Shown here piece by piece: positions 49,251 to 60,100 of a stretch of DNA of 64,000 nucleotides; the stretch's first letter is position 1, and the number at the start of each line of letters is the position of its first letter. The stretch comes from Photobacterium damselae. GTDB lineage: Bacteria > Pseudomonadota > Gammaproteobacteria > Enterobacterales > Vibrionaceae. The stretch is taken from contig NZ_PYOG01000009.1 in the NCBI RefSeq assembly GCF_003026815.1, positions 1-64,000 of the forward strand. Direction: 5' to 3'. The translations under genes were made by a program, and so were the position numbers. A model generated the notes under the pieces. It had not been told where the DNA came from and did no database searches. It saw nothing but the letters and a program-made list of their open reading frames with translations.

Positions 49251-50837
49251 TTAGTGCTCACGAGTTGCACGGAAATCAACTTCAGGGAAACGCTCTTTCG
49301 CTAGGTTTAGATTAACCATAGTTGGGGCGATATAAGTTAAGTTATCACCACCATCTAGTGCTAGGTTAGATTGGTTCTTACGTTTGAAATCTTCAAATTT
49401 CTTCGCATCATCACACTCAACCCAACGAGCTGTTGCCACGTTAACGCCTTCATAGATAGCTTCTACGTTGTATTCGGCTTTTAGACGCGCCACAACTACA
49501 TCAAACTGAAGCACACCAACAGCACCTACAATTAGGTCGTTATTTTGTAGTGGACGAAATACCTGTACCGCACCTTCTTCAGATAGCTGAACCAGACCTT
49601 TTAGTAACTGCTTTTGCTTTAGTGGATCTCGTAGGCGAATACGGCGGAACAATTCAGGAGCGAAGTTAGGAATACCTGAGAATTTCAGTGCTTCGCCTTG
49701 AGTGAATGTATCACCGATTTGAATCGTACCGTGGTTGTGAAGACCAATGATGTCACCGGCAAAAGCTTGTTCGGCACGAGCACGGTCACCTGCCATAAAG
49801 GTTACAGCATCAGAAATACTGACTGTTTTACCCGTACGAACGTGGTTCATTTTCATACCTTGGGTATAAGTACCCGATACGATACGAACAAAAGCAATAC
49901 GGTCGCGGTGTTTAGGATCCATGTTTGCCTGAATCTTAAATACAAAACCCGAGAATTTTTCTTCTTCTGCGGTCACTTCGCGCTCATTTGCTTGACGAGG
50001 GCGTGGTTGTGGAGCCCATGCAGTTAAACCATCAAGCATATGGTCAACACCAAAGTTACCCAGTGCAGTACCAAAGTAAACCGGCGTTAGTTCACCAGCA
50101 AGGAATAGCTCTTGATCGAACTCTGGACATGCACCAATGACAAGCTCAAGTTCTTCACGAAGTTGTTCTGCAAGATCGTTACCAACTTGTTCATCAAGCT
50201 CAGGGTTATCTAAACCTTTGATGGTACGAAGTTCTTGGATAGTGTGGCCTTGACCTGTGCTGTACAGAATCGTTTCATTGCGGTGGATGTGGTAAACACC
50301 TTTGAACTCTTTACCACAGCCAATTGGCCAAGTAATTGGAGCACAAGAGATATTTAGCTCATTTTCTACTTCATCAAGCAGTTCCATTGGATCACGAATG
50401 TCACGGTCCAATTTGTTCATGAAAGTAACAATTGGCGTATCGCGCAGACGAGTAACTTCCATTAGCTTACGAGTACGATCCTCAACACCTTTTGCGGCAT
50501 CGATAACCATTAAACAGGAGTCAACAGCAGTAAGCGTACGGTAAGTATCTTCTGAGAAGTCTTCGTGTCCCGGAGTATCAAGTAGGTTTACTAGGCAGTC
50601 ATTGTAAGGGAACTGCATCACAGAGGTTGTTACTGAGATACCACGTTCTTTTTCCATCTCCATCCAGTCTGATTTTGCATGCTGGTTAGAGCCACGACCT
50701 TTAACCGTACCGGCTTTTTGGATCGCGTTTCCGAATAATAGAACTTTTTCGGTAATGGTGGTTTTACCCGCATCCGGGTGAGAGATGATCGCAAAGGTAC
50801 GGCGCTTAGCCACTTCGCTTTGATAACTGTTCGACAT
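49251..50837 (-). CDS. prfC: Peptide chain release factor 3
   Basis: GTPase that removes RF1/RF2 from the ribosome after termination. The 528-residue protein has G1 SHPDAGKTT, switch region [23 protein letters not shown]3 [10 protein letters not shown] and G4 FMNKLDRD, followed by the EF-G-like domains II and III. ATG 50837 ([17 protein letters not shown]) gives the usual length; the frame is open to 50882. It is transcribed divergently from the adhesin. Confidence 0.95.
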   Translation of the reverse strand: MSNSYQSEVAKRRTFAIISHPDAGKTTITEKVLLFGNAIQKAGTVKGRGSNQHAKSDWMEMEKERGISVTTSVMQFPYNDCLVNLLDTPGHEDFSEDTYRTLTAVDSCLMVIDAAKGVEDRTRKLMEVTRLRDTPIVTFMNKLDRDIRDPMELLDEVENELNISCAPITWPIGCGKEFKGVYHIHRNETILYSTGQGHTIQELRTIKGLDNPELDEQVGNDLAEQLREELELVIGACPEFDQELFLAGELTPVYFGTALGNFGVDHMLDGLTAWAPQPRPRQANEREVTAEEEKFSGFVFKIQANMDPKHRDRIAFVRIVSGTYTQGMKMNHVRTGKTVSISDAVTFMAGDRARAEQAFAGDIIGLHNHGTIQIGDTFTQGEALKFSGIPNFAPELFRRIRLRDPLKQKQLLKGLVQLSEEGAVQVFRPLQNNDLIVGAVGVLQFDVVVARLKAEYNVEAIYEGVNVATARWVECDDAKKFEDFKRKNQSNLALDGGDNLTYIAPTMVNLNLAKERFPEVDFRATREH

Positions 50838-51181
50838 TAGCGTGATCTTTTCTGCAAAAAGTACGAATTGCTGCCGTTGCATGAAAGCTTCGAAACCGCA
50901 GCAAAGTAAAGAGTAAAGTTACTGTCTATTGTCGCTGATTTTGAAGTGAGACTCAATCTAGAGTAGGAATATTTCATGATTCCTATTTTTAGAGAGTAAA
51001 AGTTACTACTAATGCGAGTGAGTTCAAATATTTCATCTTGCTTTATAACTAATTGGATTATAAGTGATTTTGCTGCGTTAAAAATTTGACGCTTAATTAA
51101 ATTAGAAGATATTATTTGCAATTAAATGCATCGAGTTGCAATCGGATTGCTTCAATGATGTGACAGATTGAGTGTTCAAGG
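50838..51181. promoter_or_regulatory. Divergent control region, prfC/adhesin
   Basis: AT-rich, 344 bp. For the adhesin the best promoter is TTGACG (51086-51091), 18-bp spacer, TATTAT (51110-51115). A 6-1-6 dyad GCAATC-G-GATTGC (51138-51150) lies just downstream in the predicted 5' UTR. A weak hairpin TAGGAAT/ATTCCTA followed by T5 (50964-50990) lies further upstream. A 7-bp inverted repeat TTGCTGC/GCAGCAA (50868-50904) is in the prfC leader. No gene is seen. Confidence 0.5.
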
Positions 51182-54100
51182 ATGAGTATTGCTATGAAAT
51201 CGTTTGTTGTAACAACGACAGGTAAAGTTCAAAACGTTAAAGGTCACGTTGAAGCAACGGTTGGTGATCAAAGGGTAGTCTTAGTTACTGGCCAAGAGCT
51301 GCCTGCGGGATCTCAAGTTTTTGTTTCTGCTCCAAATAGTATTACGCTTGTATCACCAGATGGCGAATACTGGAATAGTTCTGAGTCTTTAGAACAACAA
51401 ACAACAGACGTTCATAGTGAAATAGCAAGTATTCATCAAGCCATTCTCTCTGGTGAAGATCCTTCTACTGTTACAGAAGCCCCTGCTGCTGGAAATATAG
51501 TAAATGGTGGTGGGTTTGGTTTTGTTGAGGTTGTGCGTCAAGGTCGAGAATCTTTAGCTCAAACTCATTATGATACAGAACTTTCTCAAAGTAATACGTT
51601 TGATGTCTTTCCTTCCTTTGAATCAACACCTATAGCTACTGAGCCTAGTGCTCCAACCCCTCCTGATAATAAGCCTCCTGTTATTGTCGATATTAATGGT
51701 CAACCTATTGGCGATGACCTAAATGTAGAGGTTGCTGAAGATTCCTCAATTAATGGCCAATTAACCGCGACAGATGCTGATGGTGATGATTTAACGTTTG
51801 AGCTTGTAGATGGCTCCGAACCTACTAATGGTCAAGTTACTGTGAACCCAGATGGTTCATGGGAGTATGTGCCAAATCCTGACTTTAATGGTGAAGACAG
51901 CTTCACGGTCGTGGTTGATGACGGTAACGGCGGCACCGATACTATTACGGTAACTGTTAATGTGACCCCTGTTAACGATGCACCGATAGGTGAGGATGTT
52001 AGTGTTGAAACTCAAGAAGAGACTGCAGTAACCGGTCAGCTAACCGCGACTGATGCTGATGGCGACAACTTAACCTTCAAGCCGGGAACCAATCCAGAAA
52101 ACGGCAGTGTAACTATTAATGCTGATGGTTCATGGGAATACGTACCTAATACCGATTTTTATGGTGAAGATAGCTTCACGGTTGTGGTCGATGATGGCAA
52201 TGGAGGCACTGATACCATTACGGTAACTGTCAATGTTACCCCTGTTAACGATGCCCCTGAGGGTGATGATGTTAGTGCGGAAACTCAAGAAGAGACAGCG
52301 GTAACCGGTCAGCTAACCGCGACCGATGTTGATGGCGATAATCTCACCTTCAAGTCGGGCACCAATCCAGAAAACGGTAGCGTAACTGTGAACCCAGATG
52401 GCTCATGGGAGTACGTGCCAAATACCGATTTTCATGGTGAAGACAGCTTCACTGTCGTGGTCGATGATGGCAATGGAGGCACTGATACCATTACGGTAAC
52501 TGTTAATGTGACCCCTGTTAACGATGTGCCTGTTGGTGAGAATGTTAGTGCGGAAACTCAAGAAGATACCGCAGTCACTGGTCAGCTAACCGCGACCGAT
52601 GTTGATGGCGATAATCTCACCTTTAAGCCGGGCACCAATCCTGAAAACGGTAGTGTAACTATTAATGCTGACGGCTCGTGGGAGTATGTACCAAATCCTG
52701 ATTTTAATGGTGAAGACAGCTTCACGGTTATGGTCGATGATGGCAATGGAGGCACTGATACCATTACGGTAACGGTTAATGTCACTCCTGTTAACGATGC
52801 GCCAATAGGTGATGATGTTAGTGCGGAAACTCAAGAAGATACCGCAGTCACTGGTCAGCTAACCGCGACTGATGTTGACGGTGATAACCTGACCTTTAAG
52901 CCGGGTTCAGATCCTACCAATGGTAGCGTAACCGTGAACCCAGATGGTTCATGGGAGTATGTGCCAAATCCCGACTTTAATGGTGAAGATAGCTTCACGG
53001 TTGTGGTCGATGATGGTAACGGCGGCACTGATACCATTACGGTAACGGTTAATGTCACTCCTGCTAACGATGCGCCAGTGGGTGAAGATGTCACTGCTGA
53101 AACTCAAGAAGAGACTGCAGTAACCGGCCAGCTAACGGCGACTGATGCTGATGGCGATAACTTAACCTTTAAGCCAGGCTCCAATCCAGAAAACGGCAGT
53201 GTAACTATTAATGCTGATGGTTCATGGGAGTACGTGCCAAATCCCGACTTTAATGGTGAAGATAGCTTCACGGTTGTGGTCGATGATGGTAATGGCGGCA
53301 CTGATACCATTACGGTAACGGTTAATGTGACCCCTATTAACGATGCGCCAGTGGGTGAAGATGTTACTGCTGAAACTCAAGAAGAGACTGCAGTAACCGG
53401 TCAGCTAACAGCGACCGATGTTGATAGTGACAATCTCACCTTCAAGCAAGGTTCAGATCCTACCAATGGTCAAGTTACCGTGAACCCAGATGGTTCATGG
53501 GAGTACGTACCAAATCCCGACTTTAATGGTGAAGATAGCTTCACGGTTGTGGTCGATGACGGTAACGGCGGCACTGATACCATTACGGTAACCGTTAATG
53601 TCACTCCTGCTAACGATGCGCCAGTGGGTGAAAATGTCACTGCTGAAACTCAAGAAGATACCGCAGTCACTGGTCAGCTAACGGCGACTGATGCTGATGG
53701 CGATAACTTAACCTTTAAGCCGGGTTCAGGTCCTACCAATGGTAGTGTAACCGTGAACCCAGATGGTTCATGGGAGTACGTACCAAATCCCGACTTTAAT
53801 GGTGAAGACAGCTTCACTGTCGTGGTCGATGATGGTAACGGCGGCAGCGATACCATTACGGTGACTGTTAATGTCACTCCAACCAATGATGCACCGATAG
53901 GTGATGATGTTAGCACTGAAACTCAAGAAGAGACTGCAGTAACCGGTCAGCTAACCGCGACCGATGCTGATGGCGACAACTTAACCTTCAAGCCGGGAAC
54001 CAATCCAGAAAACGGCAGTGTAACTATTAATGTTGATGGCTCATGGGAGTACGTACCAAATCCCGACTTTAATGGTGAAGATAGCTTCACGGTTGTGGTC

Positions 54101-57100
54101 GATGACGGTAACGGTGGCACCGATACCATTACGGTAACCGTTAATGTCACTCCTGTTAACGATGCGCCAGTGGGTGAGAATGTCACTACTGAAACTCAAG
54201 AAGAGACTGCAGTAACCGGTCAGCTAACAGCGACCGATGTTGATGGCGATAATCTCACCTTTAAGCCAGGTTCAGATCCTACCAATGGTAGCGTAACCGT
54301 GAACTCTGATGGCTCATGGGAGTACGTGCCAAATCCTGATTTTAATGGTGAAGACAGCTTCACGGTCGTGGTCGATGATGGCAATGGTGGCAGCGATACC
54401 ATTACGGTGACTGTTAATGTGACTCCTGTTAACGATGCGCCAGTGGGTGAGGATGTTAGTGCGGAAACTCAAGAAGAGACTGCAGTAACCGGTCAGCTAA
54501 CCGCGACCGATGTTGATGGTGATAACCTGACCTTTAAGCCAGGCACCAATCCAGAAAACGGTAGTGTAACTATTAATGCTGACGGCTCGTGGGAGTATGT
54601 ACCTAATCCCGACTTTAATGGTGAAGACAGCTTCACGGTTGTGGTCGATGATGGCAATGGAGGCACTGATACCATTACGGTAACCGTTAATGTGACCCCT
54701 GTTAACGATGCACCCGTGGGTGAGAATGTTAGTGCGGAAACTCAAGAAGAGACTGCAGTAACCGGTCAGCTAACGGCGACCGATGTTGACGGTGATAATC
54801 TCATCTTTAAGCCGGGCACCAATCCAGAAAACGGTAGTGTAACTGTGAACCCAGATGGTTCATGGGAGTATGTACCTAATACTGACTTTAATGGTGAAGA
54901 TAGCTTCACGGTCGTGGTCGATGATGGCAATGGTGGCACTGATACTATTACAGTAACGGTTAATGTGACCCCTATTAACGATGCACCCGTGGGTGAGGAT
55001 GTTAGTGCTGAAACTCAAGAAGAGACTGCAGTAACCGGTCAGCTAACCGCGACCGATGTTGATGGTGATAATCTCACCTTCAAGCAAGGTTCAGATCCTA
55101 CCAATGGTAGCGTAACCGTGAACCCAGATGGTTCATGGGAGTACGTACCAAATCCCGACTTTAATGGTGAAGACAGCTTCACGGTTGTGGTCGATGATGG
55201 CAACGGCGGCACTGATACCATTACGGTAACGGTTAATGTCACTCCTGCTAACGATGCGCCAGTGGGTGAAGATGTCACTGCTGAAACTCAAGAAGAGACT
55301 GCTGTAACTGGTCAGCTAACCGCGACTGATGTTGATGGTGATAACCTGACCTTTAAGCCGGGTTCAGATCCTACCAATGGTAGTGTAACCGTGAACCCAG
55401 ATGGTTCATGGGAGTATGTACCTAATCCCGATTTTAATGGTGAAGATAGCTTCACTGTCGTGGTTGATGATGGTAATGGTGGGACTGATACTATTACGGT
55501 GACTGTTAATGTCACTCCTGTTAACGATGCACCCGTGGGTGAAGATGTTAGTGCGGAAACTCAAGAGGAGACTGCAGTAACCGGACAGCTAACGGCGACC
55601 GATGTTGATGGTGATAACCTGACCTTTAAGCCGGGTTCAGATCCTACCAATGGTAGCGTAACCGTGAACCCAGATGGTTCATGGGAGTATGTGCCAAATC
55701 CCAACTTTAATGGTGAAGACAGCTTCACGGTTGTGGTCGATGACGGCAACGGTGGCACCGATACCATTACGGTAACCGTTAATGTGATCCCTGTGAATGA
55801 TGCGCCAGTGGGTGAGAATGTCACTACTGAAACTCAAGAAGAGACTGCGGTAACTGGGCAGCTAACAGCGACCGATGTTGACGGTGATAACTTAACCTTT
55901 AAGCCGGGTACCAATCCAGAAAATGGCCAAGTAACAGTTAATGCTGACGGTTCATGGGAGTACGTACCCAATACTGATTTTAATGGTGAAGACAGCTTCA
56001 CGGTTGTGGTCGATGATGGTAATGGTGGCACTGATACTATTACGGTAACCGTTAATGTCACTCCTGTGAATGATGCACCCGTGGGTGAGGATGTTAGTGC
56101 GGAAACTCAAGAAGAGACTGCAGTAACCGGTCAGCTAACGGCAACTGATATTGATGGTGATAACCTGACCTTTAAGCCGGGTTCAGATCCTACCAATGGT
56201 AGTGTAACCGTGAACCCAGATGGTTCATGGGAGTATGTACCTAATCCCGATTTTAATGGTGAAGATAGCTTCACTGTCGTGGTTGATGATGGTAACGGCG
56301 GCACTGATACCATTACGGTAACCGTTAATGTGACCCCTGTGAATGATGCGCCAGTGGGTGAGAATGTCACTACTGAAACTCAAGAAGATACCGCAGTTAC
56401 TGGGCAGCTAACGGCGACCGATGTTGATGGTGATAACCTGACCTTTAAGCCGGGTTCAGATCCTACCAATGGTCAAGTTACCGTGAACCCAGATGGCTCA
56501 TGGGAGTACGTACCAAATCCCGATTTTAATGGTGAAGACAGCTTTACTGTCGTGGTCGATGACGGTAACGGCGGCACCGATACTATTACGGTAACCGTTA
56601 ATGTCACTCCTGTGAACGATGCGCCAGAGGGGGAGGATATTAGTGTTGAAACTCAAGAAGAGACAGCAGTAACCGGTCAGCTAACAGCGACCGATGTTGA
56701 TGGTGACAATCTCACCTTCAAGCAAGGTTCAGATCCTACCAATGGTCAAGTTACCGTGAACCCAGATGGTTCATGGGAGTACGTACCAAATCCCGACTTT
56801 AATGGTGAAGATAGCTTCACGGTTGTGGTCGATGACGGTAACGGCGGCACTGATACCATTACGGTAACCGTTAATGTCACTCCTGCTAACGATGCGCCAG
56901 TGGGTGAAAATGTCACTGCTGAAACTCAAGAAGATACCGCAGTCACTGGTCAGCTAACGGCGACTGATGCTGATGGCGATAACTTAACCTTTAAGCCGGG
57001 CACCAATCCAGAAAACGGCAGTGTAACTATTAATGCTGATGGCTCATGGGAGTACGTGCCAAATCCCGACTTTAATGGTGAAGATAGCTTCACGGTTGTG

Positions 57101-60100
57101 GTCGATGACGGTAACGGCGGCACTGATACCATTACGGTAACCGTTAATGTGGCCCCTGTTAACGATGCGCCAGTGGGTGAGGATGTTAGTGCGGAAACTC
57201 AAGAAGAGACTGCAGTAACCGGTCAGCTAACGGCGACTGATGTTGACGGTGATAACTTGACCTTTAAGCCGGGTTCAGATCCTACCAATGGTCAAGTTAC
57301 CGTGAACCCAGATGGTTCATGGGAGTATGTACCCAATCCCGATTTTAATGGTGAAGACAGCTTCACGGTCGTGGTTGATGATGGCAACGGCGGCACTGAT
57401 ACCATTACGGTAACCGTTAATGTGACCCCTGTTAACGATGCACCCGTGGGTGAGGATGTTAGTGCGGAAACTCAAGAAGAGACTGCAGTAACCGGTCAGC
57501 TAACAGCGACCGATGTTGATGGCGATAATCTCACCTTCAAGCCGGGCGCCAATCCAGAAAACGGTAGCGTAACTGTGAACCCAGATGGTTCATGGGAGTA
57601 TGTACCCAATACCGACTTTAATGGTGAAGACAGCTTCACGGTTGTGGTCGATGACGGCAATGGTGGCACTGATACCATTACGGTGACTGTTAATGTCACT
57701 CCTGTTAACGATGAGGCGGTCATAGGCGGCGACGATCATCAATCGTTAATCGAAACCAACGAAGTCCTAACCACAGGCGGCACCTTAACCGCAACGGATG
57801 TTGATAACCCAGACAACAGCTTTAAGCCGCAAGAGGGGGTATCGGGTCAATACGGTCAGTTTACGATCAACAGTCAAGGTGAGTGGACTTTTGTCTCCAA
57901 CGGCGCTCTGGATGAATTGGCCGAAGGGGAGGTGGTCACCGACCACTTTGTGGTGGAGTCCATCGATGGCACCGAGCACACCATCACCGTTGAGATCGTT
58001 GGTACCAACGAGGAACCACAAGCTCATGATGATCGAGTGACAACGAAGGAAGATAACGCGATAGCGTTAGATCTCTTGAGCAACGATAGCGATGTGGATG
58101 GCACCATACAGATCACTCAGATTGCCGGAGTGGAATTAACTGGTGGGGAGCAAGAGATAACGGTTGAAAACGGCCAAATCCGAGTGGCAGCCGATGGCAC
58201 CTTAACCTTTGTTCCAAACGCCAACTACAGTGGCGATGTGAGCTTTGATTATCAAATTACCGATAACCATGGTGCGACGTCGGAGGCGACCGTCACGATT
58301 AAAGTGATGCCAGATAATGATGCACCAGAATTTGATCAAGACAGTTATCAGTTTAATTATGATGAAAATAGTACAGAAGGAACGGTTATTGGCAAAGTAA
58401 CCGCCACTGATATCGATAGTAGTGCTCTCAATTATGAGATCTCACAAGGTAATGATAATGGCTGGTTCCAAATTAATGATAAAGGCGAAATAACCTTAAC
58501 TGAAAAAGGGTTACTTGCCGCCGCAAACGATTATGAATTAGGTGATAACGAGCATCAATTACAAATTATAGTGTCAGATGGCGGAAAACAAACGACTGTC
58601 GATGTTGTTTTAAATGAGCAAAATGTGAATGAAGCGCCAACTGGACAAAATATAGAGATCACTACCAATGAAGATACTGCCGCAATTTTAAGCTGGGAGC
58701 TATTTAATGCTCAAGACATTGATACCCCAGACAGTGAACTCAGCATTAATATCACCAAGTTACCAGCTAATGGTGTGGTACAAATTCAAGTTGATGGACA
58801 ATGGCAAAATATTACGACTTCAACATTATTAACAAAGGCTATGTTTGATAATGGAGATGTTCGCTTTGTTCCTGAACTCAATCATTCATCTGGCATGGAG
58901 GGGAGTGAAGATACTGGCAATAACGGCAGTATTTATGCGGAGTTTGATTTTGTTATTTCAGATGGTGAATTGCAAAGTCCTGAATACTCAACGGTGATTC
59001 ATGTTAATGCTGTAGCCGATAAAGTTGATATCGAATTTATTATTGGCCAGGGTGTTTATCATAATGGCTCCATTTATCAAGATGGAAAAGACTTCATTAG
59101 TTGGGAAGATACGTTAATCAATGTGGGGGATAAAGCTCATTCTTTAACCGAAGATACTGATAGTTATCAGATTAAAGATAAAACAGCAATTAAAGGTAAC
59201 GGTGGTAATGATGTTATCTCAGGGCATTTCAGTACAGAAGATCTCATTTTAATTGGTGATGATGGCATTCTTGGCAATAACGATGTGGATGTGAATCTTG
59301 ATGGCTCACCTGTTAATCCAGCCAATACGGTTAATGACACTCTATATGGTGGCTCTGGTAATGATATTTTAATCGGGGAACAAGGTAATGATTCTCTATA
59401 TGGTAATGAAGGCATTGATACCGCAGTATTTGCTGGGAATTTTAATGATTACCATATTAGCAATCCAACAGTGAGCCCAGGTGGCAGTATCTTTATTCAA
59501 GTTACGGATAAAGATTACTCTTTGAAATCACCATTTGCAGGAGAGGGGCAGGATGCGCTTTATGACATCGAGCGTCTTCAGTTTGCTGATGGCACCTATT
59601 ACTGGGATCAAGAAGACGGGCAGTGGGTTAAAGAACAACCAATAATGACCTATCCTTTGGATATTAATGTCACTCTGACCGACTTAGATGGCAGTGAATC
59701 AATAACTGAAATCCGATTAGCTGGATTGGTTGAAGGGGCTGTGCTCTACGCGAGTGATGGTAAAACGGTATTAGGTATTGCTGATGCAGAAGGAAGTATT
59801 ACGTTAACCGGATTGTGGAATAGTTCAGATTCATCCGTCTCGCTCTCTGATCTTAAGTTGGTTGTTGATGCTGAACTTGCTGATCAAATTAAGCCAACAA
59901 TCACTGTGGTTAATCAGGAAAATAGTAATTTAGATCAAAATATTACTCATGCTGACGGTATTTCAATGAATGGCCGCTCACGTTCATTATTCTCTGTTGA
60001 ACAACAGGATGATGAGTCATCAATGGAGAGAGCTGAGCGTTTATTGAGTGAGTCAGAAGATGAACATCCATTATTAGGTTTGATGCAAAATCAAGATGAC

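Noticed and set aside
50964..50990. Terminator in the adhesin leader
   Set aside because: The 7-bp stem is AT-rich and lies upstream of the best promoter (51086-51115), so it would not be in the main adhesin transcript.
51974..57706. CRISPR-like array or tandem satellite DNA
   Set aside because: The repeats are continuous coding units of 273 bp without spacers, in one open frame.
52582..57723. Regular series of antisense ORFs of 60-87 codons across the adhesin repeats
   Set aside because: They are repeat-period shadows: the complementary strand of each 273-bp unit lacks stops in that frame. They have no ribosome binding sites and no family.
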